A stretch of 64,000 nucleotides of DNA, from positions 259,712 through 323,711 of the forward strand of contig NZ_KB849281.1 in the NCBI RefSeq assembly GCF_000368145.1, written 5' to 3'. Made by a program: the position numbers and the translations under genes. This DNA comes from Acinetobacter guillouiae CIP 63.46 (lineage in GTDB: Bacteria; Pseudomonadota; Gammaproteobacteria; Pseudomonadales; Moraxellaceae). The notes beneath the pieces were generated by a model. That model ran no database searches, had not been told where the DNA came from, and was given only the letters and a program-made list of their open reading frames with translations. Shown piece after piece: positions 52,281 through 62,506 of this stretch. Within the stretch, counting starts at the first letter, position 1. Each line of letters starts with the position of its first letter.

Positions 52281-53255
52281 TCATAGCTGATACCCCTTGA
52301 TGACATCATCAATTAAAATATGCATGGAGGTTGGGCTTGCCGCAGTGATGTACCAAGCATCTGCATCAACAAAAACCACTTTGCCATTTTTCCATGCTTT
52401 GGTTTGGCGTAATAAAGGATTACTCATCCGCTCAGCATCAATCGTCGGACGATGTTCCATGACGGCTGTACGATCGACGATATACAAAATATCGGGATCA
52501 GCCTGTTTGATAAATTCACTAGAAATCGGTTGACCATGCAAACTTGTATCTACCACTGTACTGGCTGGTTTTACCCCGAATGCATTAAATACAAAGCCAT
52601 AACGTGACTGAACCCCAAAGTTGCTAAAGGCACCATTGTTATGTAAGACCACCAAAGCTTTTTCAGGACGATTTGCAGTTATTTTTCGTACTTCTGCTAC
52701 TTTGGCATCCAATGCATCTACTTTTTGCGTCGCCAATTGCTGTTGATTAAAGATCTGGCCTAAAGTGATCAAATGCGCTTTAATCGCCTCAATGTGATGC
52801 TGCTGACTGTTATTGAAATTGATGTCATAGTGCACAGTCGGTGCAATTTTACTCAACGCTTGATACTGATTTGCTTGCAGTGGCGTCATTAAGATGATGT
52901 CTGGTTTGAGTGTGTAAATCCGTTCCATATTGGGCTGAACAATCGCACCTAGATCTTGAACCTTTTGATCATCTTTATACTTTTGCAAAAAATGTGGTAC
53001 ATAATCTTTGGGCATACCCGCAATAGGAATACTCAGTTGATCAAGAAAATCAGCTTCATTCATATCCAATACCGCAGCACGTTGTGGATGATAGGCAATG
53101 CTGGTGGTTCCTAGTTCATGTTTAACCATGATCGGGGTTGCTAATTTTTGAGCCCCTTGGTTCGCATCAGCAGCAGGTTTTTTGTCACATCCCGATAAGC
53201 TGATTGCGGCTATCATGCTCAGTGCCAGATTCCAGCTGTTATTTTTCCATTTCAT
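52281..53255 (-). CDS. ferric-siderophore ABC transporter binding lipoprotein (FatB-like)
   Basis: A 324-aa lipoprotein (lipobox LSGC, Cys23) of the helical-backbone class III binding-protein family (peripla_BP_2). It has PQRAAVLDMNEADFLDQLSI near the start, LKPDIILMTPLQANQY, and the C-terminal KAWKNGKVVFVDADAWYI, as in FatB/VctP-type receptors for catecholate or anguibactin-like siderophores. It is followed by the receptor gene and preceded (6 bp) by the ATPase gene, forming one transport unit. Confidence 0.88.
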   Translation of the reverse strand: MKWKNNSWNLALSMIAAISLSGCDKKPAADANQGAQKLATPIMVKHELGTTSIAYHPQRAAVLDMNEADFLDQLSIPIAGMPKDYVPHFLQKYKDDQKVQDLGAIVQPNMERIYTLKPDIILMTPLQANQYQALSKIAPTVHYDINFNNSQQHHIEAIKAHLITLGQIFNQQQLATQKVDALDAKVAEVRKITANRPEKALVVLHNNGAFSNFGVQSRYGFVFNAFGVKPASTVVDTSLHGQPISSEFIKQADPDILYIVDRTAVMEHRPTIDAERMSNPLLRQTKAWKNGKVVFVDADAWYITAASPTSMHILIDDVIKGYQL

Positions 53256-53261
53256 GTGTAT

Positions 53262-54032
53262 TCAAGCTCCTGTTGAGTTGAAGTAGTTGCACATACAGCC
53301 TTGTTCACTGTAGGTAATTTCAAAATCAAGTTCATACAGATCATCTAATTGTTGCGCAGTAATCACCTGTTTGACTGGACCACTAAAACGTAGTTTGCCA
53401 TTCTTCAATGCAACAATATTGTCAGAATAATTCGCTGCAAAATTGATGTCATGAATCACCAGAATCACGGTACGCCCCTGTTCATCACATAAACGACGTA
53501 ATGCATGCATGATCTGAACAGCATGTTTCATATCAAGGTTATTTAAAGGCTCGTCCAATAAAAGCACCTCAGTCTGCTGAGCAATGGTCATCGCCAGAAA
53601 AGCCATCTGCCGTTGGCCTCCACTCAATTCATCGATATAGGCTTTACGTAATGCTTCTAAATTTAGAAATTGAATTGCCTCATCAATCACCTGATGATCG
53701 TTTGCGGTCAAAGCACCACCGCTATAAGGGAACCGCCCAAAAGACACCAGTTCTTCTACGCTCATACGTAAGTTAAAGCTTGGAGACTGTCGTAAGGTTG
53801 CAACATATTTGGCATATTCAGCCGTTCGGATCTGGGTAATATCTTTCTGCTGAAATAAAATTTGACCTTGATCAGGGCTCGATAAATTTGCCAGCATCAT
53901 CAATAAAGTCGATTTACCCGCCCCATTTGGACCAATGAGTGAAGTCACCTGCTTTTCAGGAAATTCAATATTGACATCTGAAAGCACACTTTTTCCCCCA
54001 TAGGATTTATGGATATTACGCACCCTAATCAT
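53262..54032 (-). CDS. ferric-siderophore ABC transporter ATP-binding protein
   Basis: A 256-aa FecE/FatE-type ATPase: Walker A GPNGAGKST, LSGGQRQMAFLAMTIAQ signature, Walker B LLLDEPLNNLD and switch His in VIHDINFA. Its start codon ATG 54032 overlaps the permease stop (ATGA). The 16 codons further upstream lie within that gene and are rich in Cys; they were discarded. Confidence 0.92.
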   Translation of the reverse strand: MIRVRNIHKSYGGKSVLSDVNIEFPEKQVTSLIGPNGAGKSTLLMMLANLSSPDQGQILFQQKDITQIRTAEYAKYVATLRQSPSFNLRMSVEELVSFGRFPYSGGALTANDHQVIDEAIQFLNLEALRKAYIDELSGGQRQMAFLAMTIAQQTEVLLLDEPLNNLDMKHAVQIMHALRRLCDEQGRTVILVIHDINFAANYSDNIVALKNGKLRFSGPVKQVITAQQLDDLYELDFEITYSEQGCMCNYFNSTGA

Positions 54033-54976
54033 GAAACACCTCTGGCACGAACTGTCAGTACAAGAAAGTACACACCACATACCAAATTGACTAAAATACT
54101 GACTGTCGTTTTATAATTAAAAACATGCTCAACTAAAATCTGAGCGATAATAAATATGGCAATCGCCACAACACAGCCGATGGCTAAGGTAAATTTATGT
54201 TGATGTGTTCCAGCGAGTGCATAAGCAATATTGGCAATAAACACCCCCATAAATGCGGTAGGGCCAATCAAGCTGGTTGAAATTGCAACCAAGACCGCAA
54301 TCAAGGCAAGATAAAATTTGACGTATTGATGATGATCAATCCCCAATGAAATTGCCTGTTCACGACCGAGCACCATCACATCCAAAACAGCATATTTTTT
54401 TCTCAGTAACCCAAGAACCATAACAACCGTCACCACTGCATAAATTAATGTTTCAGGTTGAGAACGATTAAATGAGGCATAGCTGAGTCCTTGAAATACT
54501 GAAAACTCACCGGGGCTTATTTTGAGCTGGATAAACTGAGTGACGGTACTAATCACCATAGTGAGTACTAAGCCAAATAACAGCAGTTGAAAAACATCAT
54601 TGCGCACTCGGGTCAGCAACCAACGGTGCATTGCCCACGAATAAAACAGCATCAGCAAGATTGAAACAAAGAAATTTCCATTTAAACCCAGCCATGACAA
54701 TCCAGAAGTGCCAAGAAAAAACAGCAACATGACCTGCCATAACAAATAGACGGCTTCATAGCCCATGATGGATGGGGTTAAAATACGATTGCCGACGATG
54801 GTCTGAAAGATAATCGAAGAAAATGCAACACATATTCCGCCAAGCACGATAGTGGCGAGCCGAACCAGTCGTTGCGGAATGACATAAGCAAAATCAAATC
54901 CTGCATTTAGAAAGACAAACAATACCGCCAGCATAATTACGCCGAATACCAGCATCGATAGCTTCAACTTTGTCAC
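54029..54976 (-). CDS. ferric-siderophore ABC permease 2 (FecCD family)
   Basis: A 315-aa permease with about nine to ten membrane helices, FecCD family, close in layout to FatC/VctG. Conserved elements: ATIVLGGICVAFSSIIFQTIVGNRILTPSIMG, VMVLGREQAISLGID and LIGPTAFMGVFIANIAYALAG. It begins with GTG at 54976, which overlaps the previous stop (GTGA), with GAGGGGG upstream. Confidence 0.9.
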   Translation of the reverse strand: MTKLKLSMLVFGVIMLAVLFVFLNAGFDFAYVIPQRLVRLATIVLGGICVAFSSIIFQTIVGNRILTPSIMGYEAVYLLWQVMLLFFLGTSGLSWLGLNGNFFVSILLMLFYSWAMHRWLLTRVRNDVFQLLLFGLVLTMVISTVTQFIQLKISPGEFSVFQGLSYASFNRSQPETLIYAVVTVVMVLGLLRKKYAVLDVMVLGREQAISLGIDHHQYVKFYLALIAVLVAISTSLIGPTAFMGVFIANIAYALAGTHQHKFTLAIGCVVAIAIFIIAQILVEHVFNYKTTVSILVNLVCGVYFLVLTVRARGVS

Positions 54977-55917
54977 GATCGAAGCCCCCTCAGAATCAAC
55001 ATAAGGAATAAAACCCCACCGACACCACCAGCAGTTAAACCGATAGGCACTTCAAAGGGATAAAGTACAGAACGTCCGATAAGGTCACAGACCAGCAGTA
55101 AAGAAGCACCTGCCAAAGCCACAATGGGTAAGGTTTTTGCCAAGTTTTCGCCATACATCAAGGCAACCAGATTGGGAACCACCAATCCTACAAAAGGAAT
55201 AGCGCCAACGGTAATCACCGTTGCTGCAACAGTGATTGCAACCAGCAACAAGCCAATTGCAGCCATCCTTGCATAGCCTAGCCCCAGACTTGAGGCCATT
55301 TCCTCGCCCATCCCCAGTACCGTAAAGCGATGAGCAAAAATATAGCTCAGTACCACGATGGGCAAAATGATATAAATCATTTCATAGTGGCCTTGAATGA
55401 CTCTTGAAAAGTCCCCCATGAGCCAGCCTTGCATGCTCTGCAAAATATTATTGCGATAAGCATAGAACTCTGCCAATGCACTCAATATGCCGCCATACAT
55501 CAAACCAATCACGGGCACTAAAACAGTATTCCTAAATTGGATACGGCGAATGATGGCGATATAAATCAGACTGGCAAGAAAACAAAAAAGCATCGCAAAC
55601 AGCATTTTACTGAGTACACTTGCGGCTGGAATAAGGGTTAATGACACTAAAATTCCAAGCTTGGCGGCATCCAAACTCCCAGTTGTACCCGGTTCAACAA
55701 AACGATTTCGGACAATATGCTGTAAGATCACGCCACACACTGACAAGCCCACACCCGTTAACACAATCGTGATCAAACGTGGAATCCGACTTGCACTAAG
55801 GGTGAGCCATGCATCACTCGATGCAGAAAATAAGTCTGACCATGCGATTTGCTGAGCACCGAGTAGTAAGGATGCGATGCACAACATACCAAACAGCAAC
55901 AATAAAACGACAGGCAT
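54973..55917 (-). CDS. ferric-siderophore ABC permease 1 (FecCD family)
   Basis: A 314-aa permease, FatD/VctD type, with SRIPRLITIVLTGVGLSVCGVILQHIVRNRFVEPG, GMGEEMASSLGLGYAR and VGAIPFVGLVVPNLVALMYG. The longer frame begins at 55959, but ATG 55917 overlaps the preceding stop as TAATG, has GGAGAG at 8 bp and starts directly at the first membrane helix (MPVVLLLLFGM), so it is preferred. Confidence 0.88.
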   Translation of the reverse strand: MPVVLLLLFGMLCIASLLLGAQQIAWSDLFSASSDAWLTLSASRIPRLITIVLTGVGLSVCGVILQHIVRNRFVEPGTTGSLDAAKLGILVSLTLIPAASVLSKMLFAMLFCFLASLIYIAIIRRIQFRNTVLVPVIGLMYGGILSALAEFYAYRNNILQSMQGWLMGDFSRVIQGHYEMIYIILPIVVLSYIFAHRFTVLGMGEEMASSLGLGYARMAAIGLLLVAITVAATVITVGAIPFVGLVVPNLVALMYGENLAKTLPIVALAGASLLLVCDLIGRSVLYPFEVPIGLTAGGVGGVLFLMLILRGLRS

Positions 55918-57686
55918 TAGGCATGCTCTCCGACCTGTACATTTTTGCCTAGTCGCCATCCTTTAACTGCCTGCCCCTGCGCTAAATAACGGGCATAATG
56001 TCCATGCAACAAGCGTAATTGTGCGGGTGTTCCCTGCTCAATCACTCGGCCTTTTTCTAATACCGCAATGTGATCTGCAGCGGCAATTGTCGAGAGTTGA
56101 TGTGCGATCACCAATATTGTTTTTTGACCCCGTAAGCGATTCAGCAATTCACAAATAATCGCCTGATTTTCTGCATCTAAAGCGGCAGTTGCTTCATCCA
56201 CCAAAAGAATAGGTGCGTCTTTAATCAACGCGCGTGCAATGGTAATCCGTTGTCGTTCACCGCCTGATAATCGTACACCACCTTCTCCCACCATACTTTC
56301 AAGACCATAAGGAAGACGCGCCAGCATTTCTGTGATGCCCGCTTGCTGGACTGCCTGCATCACCTGATCATCGGTTGCATTGGCTTTACCCATACGAATA
56401 TTCTGAGCAATCGAGCCCGAGAACAAATAGTTGTCTTGGAAGATTTGACTGATCTGTGTAGTCAGTTGTTCATAGCGTAATTGCTTGACATCCACCCCAC
56501 CTAACAGCACTTGCCCTTGATTGACATCAAAAAAACGAGCCACGAGCTTGGCTAAAGTGGTTTTTCCAGAACCAGAAGCACCTATCAGCGCCATCATACT
56601 GCCTGAGGGGATATATAAATCCACACCCTTTAAGACATCAGGCTCATCCTCTGCATAACGGAATTGAACATTTTTAAATTCAATCGATGCATCATTCGGG
56701 CTTTTAGAAATTTCAACTTGTGCTAATGCTTTGGCGTTAAAAATCTGTTGTATGGCTTCAAGTTGACTGCCTGCACTACGCAATACTTCGCTATAGCTTG
56801 CAACCTCAAGCAAGGTGTCAATAAATCGACAAACTAAGAGCAGTGAAACGGTAATGTTGACAATGTCTGCCAATAAGAGCTGATTTGCGCTGTGGATGTT
56901 CAGCCAAAACACCGTAACAATCAAAAATACCGCAAACACAATTTGAATGGCCCAGCTATTCAATACCGCCGATAAGGACGACATTAAAATAAGCTTTAAA
57001 CCGAAATGTCGTTGCTGGTCTACGGCTTGATGAATAAATCGGGTGCTACGACCTTCACCATTAAAAGCACGTAAAACGGATTGAGCTTGCGCGAACTCCA
57101 CCATACGTTGGCTTGTTTCAGCAAAACTCTGTTGGTATCGCTCATCTGTAAAACGGGCAATTTGGCTAGTCAATCTAAAGACCAGCACAATCAACGGAAG
57201 CGCAACCAATGCAATCAAGCCGAACACACCATGTATACATAACAATGCGATGACAATGACCAAAGGAGTGATCACACTGCTAATCACAGGGGTAAAAACG
57301 TGCGCTGGTAATTGCGCAACCGACATCATGCCTTGAGTGACAAGATGATTGAATTGAGTGGTATTTTGTTGGGTAAACCAACCGACAGGTAGACTTGCGG
57401 CATGATGCCCCAAACGCAAACGGGCATTTTCTAAAACAGCAATACCAACAGCAATTCCCATTTGCTCCACTACACGGCGAAGACACCAACACAGGATGAT
57501 TGCAAAAAATAATAAGATCAGCCAAAGCGCCATTTGATCAAGATTAGCAAGCATCAATTGAGACAAAATCAACGCCAACATGATCAGGCTCAGGCCACAA
57601 AACACAGCATATACAACTGCCATCGCCAGATAACGGTGAAGAATAGTGACATCATCACCCAGCAATTGAGAAAAGGTTTTTAGCAT
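55917..57686 (-). CDS. YbtQ-like ABC transporter (siderophore-associated half-transporter)
   Basis: A 589-aa fused membrane/ATPase protein: six helices to residue about 300, Walker A GASGSGKTT, signature LSGGERQR, Walker B ILLVDEATAALD. With the next protein it forms a heterodimer of the YbtPQ/IrtAB kind. These have the exporter fold but import ferric siderophores or take part in iron release. It overlaps the partner gene by 7 bp and permease 1 by the shared TAATG. ATG 57686 has GGGAGAAG upstream; the 16 longer codons overlap the partner and were discarded. Confidence 0.86.
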   Translation of the reverse strand: MLKTFSQLLGDDVTILHRYLAMAVVYAVFCGLSLIMLALILSQLMLANLDQMALWLILLFFAIILCWCLRRVVEQMGIAVGIAVLENARLRLGHHAASLPVGWFTQQNTTQFNHLVTQGMMSVAQLPAHVFTPVISSVITPLVIVIALLCIHGVFGLIALVALPLIVLVFRLTSQIARFTDERYQQSFAETSQRMVEFAQAQSVLRAFNGEGRSTRFIHQAVDQQRHFGLKLILMSSLSAVLNSWAIQIVFAVFLIVTVFWLNIHSANQLLLADIVNITVSLLLVCRFIDTLLEVASYSEVLRSAGSQLEAIQQIFNAKALAQVEISKSPNDASIEFKNVQFRYAEDEPDVLKGVDLYIPSGSMMALIGASGSGKTTLAKLVARFFDVNQGQVLLGGVDVKQLRYEQLTTQISQIFQDNYLFSGSIAQNIRMGKANATDDQVMQAVQQAGITEMLARLPYGLESMVGEGGVRLSGGERQRITIARALIKDAPILLVDEATAALDAENQAIICELLNRLRGQKTILVIAHQLSTIAAADHIAVLEKGRVIEQGTPAQLRLLHGHYARYLAQGQAVKGWRLGKNVQVGEHA

Positions 57687-59485
57687 GATGCTTCTCCCAT
57701 TTGCGTGTGAACATGCTTTTCGGTATAGGACCATAATTGGTGATATAAACCTTGCTGAGCGAACAACGCTTCATGGGTACCCTGTTCAACAATTTTTCCT
57801 TGATCAAGGACAAGAATTTGGTCAGCATTCATAATGGTATCTAAACGATGTGCAATAACTAAAAGGGTTCGACCTTGGGCAAATTTTGAAAGTGCATCCT
57901 GAATTGCAATTTCATTTTCAATATCAGCAGCAGCTGTGGCCTCGTCCAGCACCAATATCGGTGGGTCCAGTAAAATTGCTCTGGCAATACTAATCCTTTG
58001 ACGTTCACCCCCTGACAACTGGGCATCTTTCCCCACAATAGATTGATAGCCTTGTGGCAACGCCATAATTCGATCATGAATATTTGCAGCCTTTGCTGCA
58101 TTTTCTATTTCTTGTTGGTTGGCGTTTGGACGTCCGAGAGCAATATTGTCACGTACACTGGCATGAATGAGACGGGTATCCTGCAAAACAAATCCGATCT
58201 GTTGATAAAGTGTGGTGGTTTGAATATCGCGTAGATCTACGCCACCAAGCATGATCTTTCCTGCAACAGGATCAAAAAAGCGTAGCAACAGCTGAGCAAT
58301 GGTTGACTTCCCTGCACCCGATGGACCGACAATTGCAGTGATGGTTCCAGACTTAAGTGAAAAATTAAGATCCGATAGCACTTGATGCTGCGCTGCATAG
58401 CCATAGCTGACTTGATGAAAATCAATACTGCTGTCTTTAATCTGTAACTGTGGATTCCCTTTAGCCATTGGCAATACTGGTGTATCCAATAATGCCAAAA
58501 TTCGCTGTGCGGCAGCCTGACTGGCCTGTAGATCATGTAATAAGGTATGTAACAATAAAACGGGAGCACAGATGGTTGGTGTAATCAACATAAAAGGCAG
58601 TAAATTTATGGGTTTAAGCCAACCCAAAGAAATCAATAGTGTTCCACTCAGCAGTACAACACCTAATATGGTGATCGGTGAAATCATCGCATGGGCATGT
58701 GCCATAGATTTAACTAAGGGACGAGTAAATATTCGAAAAGCATCTGCAAATGAATGAACGGCCTGCTGATAGCCCTGTGAAGCCTGACCACTTTTGCCAA
58801 AGGTTTTGACGACGGGTATCGCATGGATAAATTCAACAGCGGCACTATTGATCTGACCCAGCTGATTGGCAAATTGCTGAATATTATTTCCACTGGCACG
58901 CATGGCTTTGCGTAAAAATATGACAAAGCCTAAAAATGGCAATAATGCTAAAATTGCCATGCGCCAGTCCATCATCAATAGAAAAATTACAGCAACACTA
59001 ATTGTGCCGAATGCACGTCCAACAGCGGGATAAAAATGTGCAGTTAAACTATGCAGTAGACCAATGTCATCCTGCATGATTTGTTTAACTTCTCCCGAAC
59101 TTCTGCCTGTAAACCAGCCCAGAGGAACTTGGGTCAGATGCTGGGTTATCTTGCTTTGCAATTGCCCAGTAATTTCATGATCCGCCAAATGCGCGATTAA
59201 CTCACTGACAGTCAACAAAAGCATGCCGAGCAACAAACACCCGATACTGAGTAACATCATCCATAGGATTTTATCGTCACCCTGTTGTGATCCACCGAGT
59301 GTAGTTACTTCGGTAAATATAGTACTGATCACCCATGTAATCGCAATCAAAGGCACCAAGGTGAGCATTGAACCAACCGCTGCTATGACCGAAGCCAGAA
59401 TTAACTTGAGCCGAATTGGATGCAATATAAAATTCAATGGATTTGAATACTGAGCCTGAACTTCTTTTACATGACTTGCACACAT
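57680..59485 (-). CDS. YbtP-like ABC transporter (siderophore-associated half-transporter)
   Basis: A 601-aa protein of the same class as its partner. It has LNFILHPIRLKLILASVIAAVGSML as first helix, a conserved GWFTGRSSGEVKQIMQDDIGLLH segment, Walker A GPSGAGKST, signature LSGGERQR and Walker B LVLDEATAAAD. Both subunits have canonical ATP sites, unlike the asymmetric exporter at 34705-38357. It is the first gene of the leftward iron operon and lies just after a Fur-like box. Confidence 0.86.
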   Translation of the reverse strand: MCASHVKEVQAQYSNPLNFILHPIRLKLILASVIAAVGSMLTLVPLIAITWVISTIFTEVTTLGGSQQGDDKILWMMLLSIGCLLLGMLLLTVSELIAHLADHEITGQLQSKITQHLTQVPLGWFTGRSSGEVKQIMQDDIGLLHSLTAHFYPAVGRAFGTISVAVIFLLMMDWRMAILALLPFLGFVIFLRKAMRASGNNIQQFANQLGQINSAAVEFIHAIPVVKTFGKSGQASQGYQQAVHSFADAFRIFTRPLVKSMAHAHAMISPITILGVVLLSGTLLISLGWLKPINLLPFMLITPTICAPVLLLHTLLHDLQASQAAAQRILALLDTPVLPMAKGNPQLQIKDSSIDFHQVSYGYAAQHQVLSDLNFSLKSGTITAIVGPSGAGKSTIAQLLLRFFDPVAGKIMLGGVDLRDIQTTTLYQQIGFVLQDTRLIHASVRDNIALGRPNANQQEIENAAKAANIHDRIMALPQGYQSIVGKDAQLSGGERQRISIARAILLDPPILVLDEATAAADIENEIAIQDALSKFAQGRTLLVIAHRLDTIMNADQILVLDQGKIVEQGTHEALFAQQGLYHQLWSYTEKHVHTQMGEASC

Positions 59486-59575
59486 AACAGTAAAAATCCT
59501 GTGTCTGATCGTTCATATCAATCTGCTTTTGGTCAGTTGATTCTGACTAAAACTCCGCTAGATATGCCATCAAAC

Positions 59576-59594
59576 AATAATGAGAATTAATATC
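59576..59594. promoter_or_regulatory. Fur-like box
   Basis: AATAATGAGAATTAATATC matches the 19-bp Fur consensus at 13 positions by my count. It lies between the divergent YbtP-like gene (start 59485) and the TetR gene (start 59699), where an iron operator is expected. Confidence 0.62.
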
Positions 59595-59698
59595 AATAGA
59601 TTTAGTTGCATTGTAGTAAACTAATTAAGCAAAGTAAACGATTTGACCCTCATCCATTCACATGGCAACATTAAAAAATTAATTTTTACGGAATAAAT

Positions 59699-60319
59699 AT
59701 GTCTTCTCTGAGCAAACCGTCTTCTCGCGGTCGCCCACGTACCATCACCCATGAACGCATCATGAATGCTGGGATTGAGATCGGTTTATTGAACCTTACA
59801 TTTGTTGGCGTTGCAGCTGCACTTGGGGTCAGTCATATGGCGTTATACAAACATATTGCCAGTTTAGAAGACCTCAAATATTTGATTGCAGAAGAAATTT
59901 TTATTCGTTGGGAAATACCGCAACCTTTAGAAAAAAATCCGATTCCATTAAAACAATATCTGTTTGAATTTATGCATTCAATTCGAGAACTGGTGAAGTC
60001 CAACCCCGGCTTTACCCCCTATTTAATTCGTCGCATGGCATCTACACCTTCGATGATTACCAAAATTAAAAAACATCATCATCAAGTTGCGGCGGCTTAT
60101 TCTCTTTCTGAAAAGCAGGCGGGTTGGTTAAATGCAACCATTGCATTTCACTGTATCGCGGTTGCAGATACGATTTATTCTGTGGCGGGTAAAGAACCGA
60201 TTAAAGACACCCAACGTGCCGCTGAAGAAGCAGAAATGGAGGCGGAATTTATCCAGAGTATGGAGGCATTAATCATTGGGGCACTAACCATGATCAATGA
60301 AAGAGATGATTTAAAATAA
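59699..60319 (+). CDS. TetR-family transcriptional regulator
   Basis: A 206-aa regulator. The helix-turn-helix is at residues about 16-60 (HERIMNAGIEIGLLNLTFVGVAAALGVSHMALYKHIASLEDL), followed by a helical ligand-binding domain. The N-terminus is basic (SRGRPRT). It is divergent from the siderophore operon, so it may adjust that operon beyond iron control. The ligand is not known. Confidence 0.88.
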   Translation: MSSLSKPSSRGRPRTITHERIMNAGIEIGLLNLTFVGVAAALGVSHMALYKHIASLEDLKYLIAEEIFIRWEIPQPLEKNPIPLKQYLFEFMHSIRELVKSNPGFTPYLIRRMASTPSMITKIKKHHHQVAAAYSLSEKQAGWLNATIAFHCIAVADTIYSVAGKEPIKDTQRAAEEAEMEAEFIQSMEALIIGALTMINERDDLK

Positions 60320-60628
60320 CCAGATATAAAACTTTATTGAATCAGGCTGTCTTTAACAGCTGATTCGCTAAGATCATTGCGTAATGGCTAAGTATATCTA
60401 AACCAAGCATAGACCCAAGTTTAAACTTATCTATAAAAGCTTTTTTGCAGCTAAACCTCAAGACTTGCTTGAATAACTCTTGGCTTGGATTGCTCAATTT
60501 AAAGATTTTAAACCAAGATCTCTATTTCACTTCATCTAAAGCCTGTTATTGGTTATTGATCAATGATTGTGATGCCTCCCACAAACTATTCATCAACCAA
60601 TAACAAGCCTCATCGAGTTGTATGGTTT
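60320..60628. other. intergenic region between convergent tetR and butanediol dehydrogenase genes
   Basis: 309 bp without a gene. TGTTATTGGTT (60543-60553) and AACCAATAACA (60596-60606) form an 11-bp inverted repeat separated by 42 bp. I saw no U-run and no other feature. Confidence 0.45.
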
Positions 60629-61687
60629 CTAAGGATGCACAATAATCTTGACCGCAGATTCGTTGTTATGAATCAAGGTTTCAAAGCCTTGTGAAACCAA
60701 ATCATCTAAAGCAATTCTTTGGGTAATAAAAGGTTCTAAATTAATTTTACCTTGCTCAACCAAGTGAATGGTTTCTTGATGGTCATTGACATAGGCAATC
60801 GTGCCGCGAATATCCAGCTCTTTCATCACCACACTATGCACATTAATCGTTGCAGGATGACTCCAGATTGAAACTATCACCACCACACCCGTCGGTTTCA
60901 TGGCTGCCACCAGTGTATCCATGACCTTATTAACACTACTGCATTCAAAAGCCACATCCACCCCACGGTCTTGGGTAATTTTCATTACTTCAGCCACAAC
61001 ATCCACTTGAGACGGATCTAGCACATAGTCGGCAACACCTGCTTCTAAGGCTTTTTCTTTACGTTTTGCACTGAGCTCGGTAATGATGACAGTTAAGCCT
61101 TTGGCCTTTAAAATTGCAGACAATAACAATCCAATCGGGCCCGCTCCACCAACCAAGGCAATATCACCTGACTGTGCTCCACTTCTTACAAAAGCATGAT
61201 GTCCGACAGATAAAGGTTCAATCAATGCGGCTTGATCCAAGGGAATTTGGTCAGAAATGGGATGTACCCAACGGCGTTGTACCGCAATTTTTTCAGATAG
61301 CCCACCACCGCGACCACCTAGACCAATAAAATTCATATTTTTTGACAAGTGATAATTGTCATGTGGTCCAGTCGGAACATCATCTGCAATGATATAAGGC
61401 TCAACCACAACATGTTGCCCCACCTGAATATCATCCACGCCATCCCCTACAGCGTACACCACGCCTGAAAACTCATGCCCCATAGTCACGGGTGCAGCTT
61501 CACCCGAAATCGGGTGCGGATGACCACACGGAGGAATAAAAATTGGACCATCGATAAATTCATGTAAATCTGTTCCACAAATACCACACCATGCGACTTG
61601 GATTCCAACGGTTCCTGGTTGTACCTGTGGTTCTGGAATATCCTCAATACGGATATCCCCTTTATCATAAAAACGAGCTGCTTTCAT
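60629..61687 (-). CDS. bdhA: 2,3-butanediol dehydrogenase (zinc-dependent alcohol dehydrogenase)
   Basis: A 352-aa medium-chain zinc dehydrogenase converting 2,3-butanediol to acetoin with NAD. It has catalytic zinc motif WCGICGTDLHE (Cys34, Cys37), MGHEFSG with the Glu, and nucleotide-binding VGGAGPIGLL. The DLHEFIDGPIFIP stretch is typical of (R,R)-butanediol dehydrogenase. ATG 61687 has GAGGA at good spacing; the longer 15 codons overlap the next gene and were discarded. It follows the acetoin reductase gene in the acetoin operon. Confidence 0.9.
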   Translation of the reverse strand: MKAARFYDKGDIRIEDIPEPQVQPGTVGIQVAWCGICGTDLHEFIDGPIFIPPCGHPHPISGEAAPVTMGHEFSGVVYAVGDGVDDIQVGQHVVVEPYIIADDVPTGPHDNYHLSKNMNFIGLGGRGGGLSEKIAVQRRWVHPISDQIPLDQAALIEPLSVGHHAFVRSGAQSGDIALVGGAGPIGLLLSAILKAKGLTVIITELSAKRKEKALEAGVADYVLDPSQVDVVAEVMKITQDRGVDVAFECSSVNKVMDTLVAAMKPTGVVVIVSIWSHPATINVHSVVMKELDIRGTIAYVNDHQETIHLVEQGKINLEPFITQRIALDDLVSQGFETLIHNNESAVKIIVHP

Positions 61688-61709
61688 TGATGCATTCCTC
61701 ATTCCAGTA

Positions 61710-62495
61710 TTAACGATAAACCATTCCGCCATCGGTCAAAATTGACTGTCCAGTAATATAATCAGCGTCCTCACTGGCTAGAAAAGCAACCAATGCGGCA
61801 ACATCATTTGGGGTTTCGGCACGTCCTAAAGCAATTCCATCCACATATTTCTGATAAGTTTCACCAACAGGTGCACCTGTGATATCAGCAAAACGTTGAT
61901 CTATCTCGACCCACATATCTGTACCAACTACACCAGGACAGTAACTATTTACCGTGATACCAGCACTGGCATATTCTTTTGCTGCGGTTTGAGTCAAGGC
62001 ACGAACGGCAAATTTAGTGGCTGAATAGACACCAAGCAAGGCAAAACCTTCATGCCCAGCAATCGAACATGCATTGATGATTTTGCCAGCATGTTGGCGC
62101 TGTTTAAATTTATCGGCAGCGGCCTGAATTCCCCACAGCACACCACCCACATTGATATTCATAATCCGATTAAATTCATCTGGACTCACCTCCGCCAAGG
62201 CTTGGACTTGGGCAATCCCTGCATTATTAATGATGATATCAAAGCCATTTAATGTCGATTCTGCATGATCAATCGCACTGCTGATTTGTACAGGATCGGC
62301 AACATCTGCAATAAATGTGGTGGCTTTTACCCCAAATGCTTGAATCTCTTGCTGAACAGCAGTTAACTTTTCTTGGTGAAGATCAACCAAGGCAATATGT
62401 ACGCCCTCTTGTGCCAAGCGTAAAGCAATACCGCGTCCTATGCCCTGTGCGGCACCAGTAATTAATGCGACTTTATTGTTTAGACCTCTAGGCAT
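61710..62495 (-). CDS. budC: acetoin reductase / meso-2,3-butanediol dehydrogenase (SDR)
   Basis: A 261-aa short-chain dehydrogenase: TGAAQGIG cofactor loop (residues 14-21), NNAG, catalytic Ser-Tyr-Lys in [19 protein letters not shown]. The segment after the catalytic Lys, [30 protein letters not shown], is that of diacetyl reductases forming (S)-acetoin. It links butanediol and acetoin pools for the AcoABCL system. It lies between bdhA (22 bp) and the dihydrolipoamide dehydrogenase gene (11 bp). Confidence 0.88.
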   Translation of the reverse strand: MPRGLNNKVALITGAAQGIGRGIALRLAQEGVHIALVDLHQEKLTAVQQEIQAFGVKATTFIADVADPVQISSAIDHAESTLNGFDIIINNAGIAQVQALAEVSPDEFNRIMNINVGGVLWGIQAAADKFKQRQHAGKIINACSIAGHEGFALLGVYSATKFAVRALTQTAAKEYASAGITVNSYCPGVVGTDMWVEIDQRFADITGAPVGETYQKYVDGIALGRAETPNDVAALVAFLASEDADYITGQSILTDGGMVYR

Positions 62496-62506
62496 GTTGC
62501 GACTCC

